In this document: positions 1 to 8,349 of the stretch, in pieces
Layout of the letters: each line of letters opens with the position of its first letter
Numbering within the stretch: position 1 is the first letter of the stretch
Source: Thelephora terrestris
Taxonomy: Eukaryota; Basidiomycota; Agaricomycetes; Thelephorales; Thelephoraceae
Length of the DNA: 22,671 nt
Assembly: GCA_015956445.1 (NCBI GenBank)
Contig: WIUZ02000048.1
Location: forward strand, 1 to 22,671
Direction: 5' to 3'
Notes under the pieces: generated by a model
What the model was told of the DNA's origin: nothing
Databases searched by the model: none
Seen by the model: the letters and a program-made list of their open reading frames with translations, nothing else
Program-made: the position numbers and the translations under genes

Positions 1-89
1 TGCTCAATGTGACAAGGTGAGGCGATCGCTGCATTACCACTTCGGATCGACTTGGATCGGAGCGTGTTCTTGTTCCCCTTGCGCCTGGT

Positions 90-510
90 TCATATTCGAG
101 TGAGATAAATGCAGCGGACTCGCGCTCGTGGCAAAGAAAGACGACCCCTCCTTAAGCTCAGATTCGTGCCCACGGTGATCGCGATGGCAACGTCGGTGAG
201 ACGGAGTTTTCGACCGAGCACGGAACCGAGCAAGTCTTTATCGCGAGTGGTCTATGCTCCAGTCTTGCGGTAATGCATGTTCGTCAACGGGACTCACTGA
301 ACGCGACAATAATCACCTCCTTCGCCTTTTCCGGTAGCAGGTACCCAACCGCTCATCCAACGTGCGACCCCAGAAGCTCTGATCAGCCGTGCAATTGAGT
401 AACTGCGGGTAAGAGTTTGAGTGAAAGAATAGTCGAGGGAAGAACCAGAGTCGAGTGTACCACTGGCATCGGTGCCCGTAGAGTTTCCCGAGTGGCTTTC
501 CTCCCACCGT
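90..510 (-). CDS. Possible host gene fragment next to the 3' LTR
   Basis: I do not recognise this product. Reading leftwards from the LTR edge, one minus-strand frame is open for 71 codons (509-297). A 46-bp GTGAGT...ATAG interval (297-252) follows, and a further open stretch (251-90) contains DKDLLGSVLGRKLRLTDVAI. CpG-rich composition and residue mix resemble coding DNA, but an exact splice at those borders does not keep the second stretch in frame, so an indel or a different intron border is needed. It has the same orientation as the gene fragment cut by the LTR at 18826, so it might be the downstream part of that gene. It could also be chance open sequence. Confidence 0.28.
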
Positions 511-890
511 TGTCGAGTTTGCTGGGTTGTAGTGAAGAGGTCTATAAGAACTCTTACTAGTCCTTCTTGGTTTACTTAGAAGCTAAGCGTTAACAACTAA
601 GGTAGGCTGGTTGAGAAGTCAAGTTATCCCGACTATCAAACTCCACAGGGTGGGCGTGGTTTTGTACTTTCCCGGCTCCTTGTCCTGAATGAGTTCGCTG
701 AAGGAGGTTGTAGGTCCTTCAGATGTGTTCAGAGGGTTTCAGTAACCTTTATCACTACTGCACGTATATTCCCTGGTCCAAACACCTAGTAAGAATGTAA
801 AGGGGGTTGCTGATCTTGATAAGAATGGAGTTCCTGATCTACGCTGATGATCGGGAATGGAGATAATGATGTGTGAACTGATACGATCGA

Positions 891-1007
891 GGCTGTGTAT
901 GAGGCTGTGAAGAAGGCTGTGTAGAATGCTGTGCACTGTGGCTGTGTAAGTGGCTGTGCTGTGGGCTGTGTTAAGGGGGTGGCTGTGCTAATACTTCTGA
1001 GGCTGTG
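891..1007. repeat. 12-bp GGCTGTG minisatellite in U5
   Basis: GGCTGTG starts at 891, 903, 915, 940, 952, 964, 981 and 1001, with a degenerate TGCTGTG at about 927. The core of the array has a 12-13 bp period. The array is repeated in the other LTR at about 17787-17902. It explains the HS-rich minus-strand reading frame here, which I do not regard as a gene. Confidence 0.8.
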
Positions 1008-1490
1008 CTGATATGTCTGAGTAGTTTTGATGATCTGTCAATATACTGCTGAGGTACGTCCAAATGCTGCTGAGATACGTCTGATAACTTGATACTGCTG
1101 AAACTTGAGAACCTGTCTTGATAAGATAAACTTCTTGATATGTCTGAGATACTGATACGTCGGATACCAATGTGGTACTATTAACTAAATCTGTCTGTCA
1201 CCTAGTCAGTCACTAGTCTGAGGTAGAATACTCTCTGCCTGAAGGGTCTGCCTTCAGCACTAACAGAGATAAGGATATTGCTACGTCACAGAGTCAAGTG
1301 TACTAAGCTTATTAGAAGTCCAAACTTAGAACTTATTCACACAGAGGTGGGGCTCAAATGGTATGTGATTACTGAAAATCACTCAACCTACTCAGGCCTA
1401 AGGAGGTGAGGCAAAAGTAGGGGTCTGGGTGAAAAGGGGTAGAGTAAAAGAGGGTGGGTTATAGAGAGAAGAGGGGATAGGGGGACAACT

Positions 1491-1516
1491 ACTGGCCAGT
1501 GGCCAACAGCTGTTGG
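1491..1516. repeat. Paired perfect palindromes in LTR R/U5
   Basis: ACTGGCCAGT (1491-1500) and CCAACAGCTGTTGG (1503-1516) are perfect palindromes two bases apart. Both are conserved in the other LTR (18383-18392 and 18396-18409). They lie about 70-90 bases downstream of the TATA box and so fall in the predicted 5' end of the element RNA. Confidence 0.75.
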
Positions 1517-1580
1517 GTAGAGAGAGAGAGGGGTAAAAGGTTATGGGTGAGTTGCCTTTCCTTAGAACTGGGGGTGAGTT

Positions 1581-1590
1581 CTTTATATAC
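1581..1590 (-). promoter_or_regulatory. LTR TATA box (3' LTR copy)
   Basis: The minus strand reads GTATATAAAG, a canonical TATA box 18 bp downstream of the first heat-shock-type array. Transcription would start about 30 bp further on, near 1550-1560, and define the U3/R border. The same sequence is at 18474-18483 in the 5' LTR. Confidence 0.7.
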
Positions 1591-1607
1591 TTTTTCATGT
1601 GAGATTA

Positions 1608-1866
1608 TTCTAGAACGTTCTATGGCCTTCTACTGTATTCTATGGTAATTAATGGAGTGACAGATGTCACAAGCGTAACAAAATGTCACAAAAGCGTGAC
1701 CAGTGTCACATGGGTGTGACGTTCCTCACCTTCTAGAACATTCCGGCAAGTTCCAGGATGTTCCGGCGCATTCCAGGGTGTTTCCTGAACATTCTGTAAC
1801 ATTCTGTAACTTCCATGAGTTTCTTGTCCTTATCTAATCTTATCTTATCTGATAAGACTGTTATCT
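1608..1866 (-). promoter_or_regulatory. Phased U3 enhancer array (3' LTR copy)
   Basis: TTC triplets lie at 1608, 1618, 1628 and 1638, with GAA at 1613. GTGAC/GTCAC-type pentamers lie at 1657, 1666, 1675 (GTAAC), 1685, 1696, 1705, 1716 and 1725 (CTCAC). TTC triplets then lie at 1731, 1741, 1751, 1761, 1771, 1782, 1792 and 1802, with GAA at 1736 and 1787. TTATCT/GATAAG lies at 1830, 1840, 1845, 1851 and 1861. TTCnnGAAnnTTC is the perfect heat-shock element, and TTC repeated every 10 bp is the step-type form described for yeast Hsf1. Two pentamers and one spacing are altered compared with the 5' LTR copy. Confidence 0.65.
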
Positions 1867-1933
1867 AATCTAATCTAATCTGGCTGTGGTGAATTATCAT
1901 AATAATGACATGGTTGTTCTCTATTGTCCGACA

Positions 1934-1950
1934 TCCGCGGGGAACTTTTA
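1934..1950 (-). other. Second-strand priming (PPT) position, atypical
   Basis: In element orientation the bases just before the 3' LTR read AAAAGTTCCCCGCGGA. This is where a polypurine tract should be, but it is only partly purine. The 15-nt core CCGCGGGGAACTTTT (plus strand, 1935-1949) recurs exactly at 8670-8684. A divergent or displaced tract is possible. Confidence 0.35.
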
Positions 1951-2109
1951 AACGATCGTCCCTGATCGCAATCATCCCAACTAGTCTAGAACAATACTGA
2001 CTTATTTATGATAATGCACATAATGCAATACCTTGAATGCATAGTCTTGAGGTCAAATCCTATGCTTGGAGGAGATTCATGTGCCGTACAAATGACTCGT
2101 CGGTTTGCC

Positions 2110-2375
2110 CTACAAGGCATATGACCAGGGCGCAGCGATGATGAATGATGAATATTCGGTTATTGTGTTTCCTAACTGGTCGACCATTGTCGTAACGGGT
2201 GCGTTCGCTTTTGTTGGTACATATAGCAGTAGAGTCGAGGGGGTTGTCCATACGTATCCAATCCTTGTGGATTTACGTGGTAGTGGATGATTTGCATGTG
2301 AAGAGAGGTGGGTGATAGTGAGATGGTTTTGCCGTTGAAGGCGATGTGCTGGCAGACTCGGTTGTAACACGTCAA
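2110..2375 (-). CDS. Weak open frame in element tail, unknown
   Basis: Overlapping minus-strand frames of 67 and 86 codons could be joined by a one-base shift. The start is near 2375 (MTCYNRVCQHIAFNGK) and the end near 2110. I recognise no motif and the composition is not convincing. The rest of 1951-2570 holds nothing else I can support. Confidence 0.15.
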
Positions 2376-2571
2376 TTTTTTGTGTGTGTGTGGGTCCAGT
2401 GTTGAGACGCCGATTTTGGTTATAACAGTTGGTGGGTCCGTCGTTCCTTATTGGGTGAGCTTTTTCTCACGACGTCATCAACATGGTGGTTAGGTGAGGC
2501 GAAGTACATGTGGCATAATTCCTAACCAGCGCAGGACTCGTTGTTCGGTTGGCTAGCCTATTATTATTATT

Positions 2572-2900
2572 CTATGAACTCGTCGTCGCTGAGGTAAGTA
2601 TTGAGGCATAATGGTGGGTTAAGGAGGGGGTGGACAATGTAGGTAGTGTCCCATCCTGTGAGCAGGACGTCTTCAGATATTCTTTGGAGGAGGCGTCTGC
2701 GCTCTGGTTTTGCTGGAGGTATTCGAGGACGTCTTCGGGGGTTGCCCAGTTTAATCCCATGTAGTCGCTACAAGGATTTCTTCGTAGAAATAGGGGTGTG
2801 GTGGTGTACCTTCCAGGGCGTTTCCCAGGAAAGGCTGAGCGCGAGCGTCAAAAATCTTGATAAAAAATTCGTAAGAAAAAGAGCGTACGTGCTTCTCCAT
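2572..2900 (-). CDS. Small tail gene C, unknown, frameshifted
   Basis: This minus-strand frame begins at an ATG at 2900 (MEKHVRSFSYEFFIKIFDA). It continues through PPHPYFYEEIL, shifts one base near 2757 into YMGLNWATPEDVLEYLQQ, shifts again near 2690, and ends with GWDTTYIVHPLLNPPLCLN at a TAG at 2572-2574. Predicted length is about 107 residues. The middle resembles the end of tail gene B (YMG-x-x-W, then LEYL) in both DNA and protein, so the two look like diverged duplicates. A C/T-rich tract precedes it on the coding strand (3216-2910), as is common for fungal leaders. Function is unknown. It lies between integrase and the 3' LTR, where gypsy elements sometimes carry extra genes. Confidence 0.4.
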
Positions 2901-2909
2901 TGGCGGGTG

Positions 2910-3482
2910 CAGGGGTCTAGAATAAGCAGTGTTGCGTGTCCATGAGGGTACACTGTAGAGGTAAGCAGTGTTCTGGGGGGGGAATAAGAACTAGGGGAAG
3001 GGAGAGAAGAAGAAAGGAAAGCGAGAGGAACACGCTGCTGAAGCAATGCGAATGACAAATATTAAACGTGGGGAAGAAGGAAGCCATATACGTAATAAGT
3101 AATGATCCGGTGCCGAAAAGAGGAGGCACCAGGGTCTCGATCGAACATTGTGATATACTAAAATAAGTTTGATGGCTTGGTGAACTGGAGAAGGGTGTCA
3201 TCCTCGGAAGTCCCATGATGAGATGATGAAATTTATGAATGATGAAAAGTCCGTTTATTCCTTGGTTGAACGAACGAAGGGGAAGGGATAATGGGGCGTC
3301 GTAAACATAGGGGTGGCAAGGTAGGGCATACCGTACATAAGGTAATTAAACGTTCCCAGAGTACTTGTCTGCTACCCTCTTTAAAGTTATCCAGCCGTAT
3401 AGTAACCTTGCGTAATATACTTTCCTGCTGTCATGGGGGCCAAGGACTAGGGGTACCTCGAAAAGGGGGTGGACGATGTACA
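2910..3482. other. No supported gene; C/T-rich leader
   Basis: 2910-3216 is strongly pyrimidine-rich on the minus strand and gives only low-complexity frames rich in S, L, P and F. It could be the promoter or leader of tail gene C. I see nothing I can support in 3217-3482. Confidence 0.4.
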
Positions 3483-3918
3483 TTACTCCTGCTCCTTGAT
3501 ACATGTAAGCCAAGCTTGACATGAGATCAGTTTTCGGGCGCTCTTCTTGGTCTTTAAGTATTCCAGGGCTTCGACGTCAGTCTTCCAGCCCTTCCCATGT
3601 AATCGATGAGAGGTACGGTGTCGTATCGGTTGTACTCGTCTGAGCTTGGTGGGGTAGGGTTGATACTGGGGGCCGATTTGAGTCAGAGTGCAAAAGGTTG
3701 TGCATAGCGTAGAGCTTACGCTAGTTCCCATTGATGTGTTTGGGATCTTGAACGTAGGTAACCAATTTACTCCCATGATTTCCGATGTGTAGGTTTTCTG
3801 GGTGCGCTGAGTTGGAATGAAAGGTGGTGCCACAAAGACGAAAGTTGTGAGAGGTTGTTTCGTTGTGACGTGGTGTTCGTGGTTGGCCGATATATTGAGT
3901 CATCATGATGACACTCAT
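3483..3918 (-). CDS. Small tail gene B, unknown, frameshifted
   Basis: Two overlapping minus-strand frames (3918-3721 and 3833-3483) would join with one-base shifts into about 140 residues. The first starts MSVIMMTQYIGQPRTPRHN. The second ends GKGWKTDVEALEYLKTKK followed by about 20 more residues. The stretch preceding that end reads DTVPLIDYMG in a neighbouring frame. The YMG...W-x-T...ALEYL block parallels tail gene C. The N-terminal half is less convincing as protein. I do not recognise the family. Confidence 0.33.
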
Positions 3919-3919
3919 C

Positions 3920-3996
3920 GTTCCTCCATTTTAATTTGATCGTTCTTTTGATGGAGTTAACATGGTAGGATTACGCATATATTTTAATGGAGGAAC
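3920..3996. repeat. Inverted repeat between tail genes A and B
   Basis: GTTCCTCCATT (3920-3930) and AATGGAGGAAC (3986-3996) are exact inverted complements around a 55-base loop. It lies between two minus-strand frames, so a terminator, a regulatory hairpin or a small-repeat footprint are all possible. Confidence 0.5.
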
Positions 3997-4028
3997 AGGT
4001 TTTGTATCTAGCAGAGGAGGGTTACCGA

Positions 4029-4322
4029 CTATACATCTAGATATATGACCGGGTCAAGTATAGACAGCTGGTATTCAAATAGTTCCTCTATATAGTCTTT
4101 CGGACGTATTGGGGTAGATTGTGATAGGATAATGGAGGAGATGGTGTCTAAAATAAACGATGGCCTCCGTGTTGCCTTGCTCTTGTCGGACAGCCTGGAG
4201 TAGGGCGAGGTGGGCGTCCTTATTCTCGTAATAGTGTTTGAGGAGTTCCTTTTCCGTTTGGAAGTCGGCTTTGGTGGGAAAAGCAAGGATTGATCGGAAC
4301 GACGGAGGGTCTTGGTGGACAT
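4029..4322 (-). CDS. Small tail gene A, unknown, frameshifted
   Basis: The ATG at 4322 sits in CTACCATGTC, a good fungal start context, and begins MSTKTLRRSDQSLLFPP. A one-base shift near 4268 leads into ADFQTEKELLKHYYENKDAH and then a helical, clearly protein-like stretch (LLQAVRQEQGNTEAIVYF). A second shift near 4100 leads to DYIEELFEYQLSILDPVIYL and the stop at 4029. Predicted length is about 97 residues, mostly helical. A TATA-like site lies about 100 bases upstream, so it may be transcribed separately from the polyprotein. I recognise no family. Of the three tail genes this has the best coding character. Confidence 0.5.
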   Translation of the reverse strand: MSTKTLRRSDQSLLFPPKPTSKRKRNSSNTITRIRTPTSPYSRLSDKSKATRRPSFILDTISSIILSQSTPIRPKDYIEELFEYQLSILDPVIYLDV

Positions 4323-4423
4323 GGTAGGAAAACTTGAAGTGGGGGAAGGAGGGTTTGTTTGTCTGTTGAAACGACGGAGGTTGAATGAGGGGGTAATGAC
4401 TGGAATTACCAATGGAATTGTAG

Positions 4424-4436
4424 CTTTTAATATACG
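4424..4436 (-). promoter_or_regulatory. TATA-like box for tail gene A
   Basis: The minus strand reads CGTATATTAAAAG about 100 bases upstream of the ATG at 4322, followed by a pyrimidine-rich leader. The spacing suits a fungal TATA promoter, but the match could be chance. Confidence 0.35.
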
Positions 4437-4527
4437 CGAGAGTGCCAACACGACTATGTGTTGACGAGAGTTGGTGAAGGTGAAAGGAGAGGAGGTGAAC
4501 TGGAGTTTGGGTTCGCCGTCCAGAGCT

Positions 4528-6187
4528 CTATGTTGCCGTCTGAGCGCTCCGTGTTTTGATAAGGTTCGGTGATCGTGCAGTGATTACTCCATTTAGATTA
4601 AACTGAATGCATAACTTTTGACATAATTCCATGCGTTTCTTTGATGGTGTTCTTCTGTTGGCATACGTTGGCCTATCTTCATGTGTTTGGTGGAGGGAAT
4701 TTCGTGTAAGGTGTTTGCATTGAGCATAGGTAACGAATCTTGGAGAAGGAGGGAAAAGTGATTTTAATGAGCGATGAATCTGAATCAGAGTCTTGGGTTG
4801 CTCCCTGGTTACTGTCATCTGATGGTTCCTGGAGGTGTCGCTGTCATTTCCGTTATCTTCCATAATCTGATTTGGCCCATTGGTCTAGGTCTTGTCTTTG
4901 TACATAAGGGATCAATCTATAAGCAGCTACGTGGTCCAATAGTTCACTGCCATCCATTTCTTCAAGGACGTATGATCCTCCTTGGGTTTGTCTCACAATG
5001 CGGTATGGTCCCATGTATCTGTCGGCTGTCTCCTTTCGATAGACACACTATTCTCAATCCGATTGTTGCGTACTAGGACCAAGTCATCTGACTGATACGA
5101 CTTTTTCCTTATTCGTCTAGCGAACTTCTTCTCATAAGCCTTCTTTGATTGGAATCTAGACTTTTTAAGAATTCTGCGTGCTCTAGCCATGTCTTCTGGG
5201 AGTCTTAAGAGCTGATGTGCTCTGGCTTGTACTAGTTCATCTCTGGTCATTCCTGGTTTGAAGTCTGTTACTAGAAACGTGGCATCAGTGAGGTCTCCTG
5301 GTAACAAAGGATGGACTCCGTGTAACAAGTAGTATGGGCTATATCCTGTCGCTTTTCGAACCGTGATTCGATCAGCATAGTTAGCTGCTTGAACAAAGAG
5401 AGGCCATTGGATAGGTCTCCTTTGCATAACTTTACTAGGGCTTCACGGATGTTATAGTGTCCACGTTCTACTGCTCCATTGGCTTGGGAGTTATAGGGAG
5501 AAATTTTGATGTGACAGATTCCATACTTCTGGAGAAGATCAGAGAATTCCTTCCCAAATGAGGGTCCATTGTCTGTTACTACTTCCTGAACTATCCCATA
5601 ACGGAGGATAATCTTCTTGAGGAAAAAGCGAGCCATGACTTTGGCCTTATCTCTTGCTATAGCTTTGCATTCTGTGACTCCGGAAAGGTCATCCCTACAA
5701 CTGATGAGCCATCGTTTTCCTTTTGCGTGAGGCATGCTCATAACGTCCACATGTACTTTACTGAACAGGTTGAGGGGTGGGGGGTTGTGACTGGGATGTG
5801 CATCTTCTTGGTACTTCTGATTTGACAGGTGTGACAACTGCGTACGTGTTCCTTGATCTGATCTTTCATACCAGGCCCGTAATATCGTAGGGTAAGGTGT
5901 TGCTCCACTGCCCAGACTCCGTGATGGGCTATGTCTTCATGAGCTTCCCATAGAATTTCCTTCTGTCGTTCTGCTGAGAAGATTACTACTTGAGGAGGTT
6001 TTCCTGGACGTTGCTTGTACATATGGGCCCCTTTCAGGTAGAAAGGTCTGGCTTTGCTGAGGAACAACTTCTTTTGCTTGGTTGTTCTGAACTTGGGCGT
6101 TTCCTTGGTGACTAGGTACCTGAGAATGTTGTCAAGGTCCTGGTTGGAGTATTGATGGGTGGTGGCAACTGCATACGAGTATTTCAT
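4528..6187 (-). CDS. Gypsy integrase (zinc domain, DDE core, GPY/F)
   Basis: Integrase joins the cDNA to host DNA. The zinc-binding N-domain is in 6187-5738: HEDIAHHG, then CHTC, in HHCC spacing. The DDE core (5837-5271) has its first Asp in KVHVDVMSMP, the second in VVTDNGPSFG and Glu in SPYNSQANGAVERGH. The second Asp and the Glu have 34 residues between them, one fewer than the textbook 35. The tail (5427-4993) holds an NADRITV-like helix region and KKSYQSDDLVLVRN. After a one-base shift near 5030 comes a GPY/F motif (YMGPYRIVR, then GGSYVL), and the frame runs to 4528. At least three single-base shifts interrupt it. The last ~110 residues carry no recognised chromodomain. Confidence 0.93.
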
Positions 6188-6349
6188 ATTGTCGTCTAGG
6201 AAGGTGTTATCACCTAAGTTGGGGAGGGGAAGGGTGTGAGCTGGGGAAAAGGAGGGTATAGGGGTTATGAAGGAGGGTCTTGATGTTTGAGGAGGGTTGT
6301 GACTTCACTTGCTAGTACCAAACTGTCGATCCATTCTCTGCATCTGATT

Positions 6350-6904
6350 CAGGGTCGTCATCTTCTCATCTGTGGCATGTCTTCCCTAGATAAAGCATCT
6401 GGTCCCTTGTGTCTGTGAGCTGGAACATGTACTAGCTTGAAGGTAAAACTGCTGGATTCCATTTATCCATCGGTTCAATACCGCTGGCAGGGTGTCTGGG
6501 TGTGCTAACATTCCTCGTATACTTTGAAGGCGTCAACTTCCAACAATCAAATTCTTGACACCAGATATAGGGCTCTATATCTGTGGAGGGCACGGAATAA
6601 TCCATAGAGTTCTAACTTTGACTGTCCATACTTAGACTATATCCTGTTAAAGGAATAGATCCATATCTGGCTGGAGCACGTCGTCCGTTTTCATCTTCCT
6701 GGGAAAGTATCATTCCAATTCCGTATTCGCTGGTGTCTACAGATAATATGATTGGCTTGTCACTGGTATAGTCAATTGATCGTAGCGCTGGGGCCTTGTG
6801 GATACTTCTTTCTTGAGACAATCAAAAGCTTCTTGCTGTGTCTGGTCCCCAAGTGAAATCTACTCCTTTTCGGGACAGATGTACCAAAGGTTTGGCAATT
6901 AGGC
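6350..6904 (-). CDS. Gypsy RNase H and tether to integrase
   Basis: RNase H removes the RNA strand during cDNA synthesis. The start of the fold is seen at 6821-6612: SIDYTSDKPIILSVDTSE followed by YGIGMILSQ, with the catalytic-type Asp in SVDTS. Further on, in shifted frames, are KLELYGLFRAL (catalytic Glu region) and GMLAHPDTLPAVLNRWI. VPAHRHKGPDALSRED near 6370-6420 is the usual H..GPDALSR end of the domain. Single-base shifts break it in at least three places. Domain order relative to RT and integrase is normal for gypsy. Confidence 0.88.
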
Positions 6905-8349
6905 TGAAATTTTCTATCCAAATCCGGACAGTTCCACATAGACCAAGGAATCCTCTACCTCCTTTAGGTTAATAGGTACTGGCCAGGATTCAATTTTCTT
7001 GGTAACGGTGTCTACTGGTTGATGTCCTTGGCACGTGCACTTGTGTCCAACAATTTCTACTTCGGCTTGGCAAAGCTGCATCTTCTTGCTGAAATGGTTC
7101 CACCTGCTTCTCCTATCCTATGAAGAATTCTGTTAACGTCATTAAGGTGTTCCCATATATCGTCTGATTCCTGGGTTCTCTGGGATGGTTTCTTCCTTAC
7201 CATCAGGTCCTTGATACTTGGTGGTGGTCCTTTGATTGGAATGTCGTCAATGAATACACCTGCTTTGTCTGGAATTTCGTCTTGTAGAAATGAACATCAT
7301 ACAAGCTTGGAATTCCACCGGAGCATTGACATATCCCATGGGTAAGAGGTTAATCTGAAAAGATCCTAAGGGGGGTTGGAAAGCGGTCAAGTCTCTGCTG
7401 TGGACATCCAATACTCTTGCATGGAAACCCCAATACATGTCTAGGACAGTATAAACACGTTCGGTCCGGCATAGGCCTTCCACGAATTCGTCTATAATAG
7501 GAGAACTGCTGAATCTCTGATGGTTATTCCATTAAGGCGTTGGAGGTCATGAACAAGACGTAAACTGCCATCCTTCTTCAGAACTGAAAACCATCTGGAT
7601 CTGTAGACTGTGTGAGCTCTTTCATACACTCCAGCCTTAACCTTTTCCTTGAGAAGGCTAATAATCTGGTCATATTTGCTTTGGGCTAGAGGATGTTCTT
7701 CTCAATCCAGGGTTCATGTTCAATAGTCGGAATTACGTAGTCTGAGAAATAGTCATTACGGAAGGTTCCTCTTTCACTTTCATCAAAAGCAATGCTTCTT
7801 TCGTTTAGGCAGAGGACCTGTTGTAGTAGCTTCCGTTCCTCAGGCCACAATTCATGCTTGTCTATGGCTAGTTCATCCATTCGTTCAGCGGTGATCTTGG
7901 TGGTAGGGATAAAGTTTGAGGGATGATGGGTAGGATAGGGAGGTTTTGTAGGGATTACCTGGGATTTGTCGTTGAGGTTTTTGGTGTTCTGGGATCTGTA
8001 TGGCCACTGGTCGGACTTTCTGGCTGACCTTCTTGTATTTGAAGACAGCGCAGGGTTTTTGATGATAGTCGGAGGGTGGATCGGATTCCAGGTCAGAATC
8101 ATCTTCTTGAGTTAGTAGGTCAGGTAAACTATCTTCAAAGTCTGGGTCGGAGTCATTTTCACCAGAACTCGTGTCCTGGGCTAATTGCGATGGGAGGTCG
8201 GAGGGACTATTTTTGAAGGGAATTGGTGGAGAAGATATAGGTTTGACCCATACCTTCTTTCTGGGAAGTACTGGTTTTGCGAACTTGTGGGTCATGGTGA
8301 CTCTAATAATTTTTTCTATAAAATCACCTGTACCAACAGGTACCCACAA
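6905..8349 (-). CDS. Gypsy reverse transcriptase
   Basis: This copies element RNA into cDNA. The N-terminal part (8349-7686) is a charged linker with KKVSQKVRPV and DELAIDKHELWPEE, then the pre-RT block DYFSDYVIPTIEHEPW. RT motifs follow in order: KVKAGVYERAHTVYRSRW, LRLVHDLQRLN, YTVLDMYWGFHARVLD, SRDLTAFQPPLG, LPMGYVNAP, and the catalytic GVFIDDIPIKG (FIDD at 7254-7243). The connection region has RGFLGLCGTVRIWIENFS and SRKGVDFTWGP. About six one-base shifts interrupt the frame, at short runs such as a missing C near 7500. The left edge of the 8344-14602 block starts at the first codons of this segment, so its link to protease is broken. Confidence 0.93.

Larger units (their letters stand above)
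511..1933 (-). repeat. 3' LTR of the gypsy element
   Basis: Direct copy of 17410-18825, running from TGTCGAGTTTGCT to TGTCCGACA. By eye the copies are about 97-98% identical. Many of the differences are one-base length changes in short homopolymers (for example CTGGG/CTAGGG, CAAG/CAG, CCCGG/CCGG); the rest are mostly transitions. In element orientation U3 runs from 1933 to about 1555, with a TATA box at 1590-1581. About 1 kb of R/U5 follows down to 511, which is an unusually long U5 side. Confidence 0.95.

Noticed and set aside
739-936. Minus-strand HSxLHS repeat peptide
   Set aside because: It is produced by the 12-bp GGCTGTG minisatellite within the LTR and is not conserved as a frame in both LTRs.
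891-1007. CRISPR-like regular repeats
   Set aside because: Units are 12 bp without unique spacers, and the sequence is a eukaryotic LTR.
1398-1598. Pro/Ser-rich minus-strand frame in the LTR
   Set aside because: It overlaps the predicted transcription start and paired palindromes, and has only low-complexity content.
2105-2290. 61-codon plus-strand frame in the tail
   Set aside because: It is antisense to the rest of the element and has no start context or motif.
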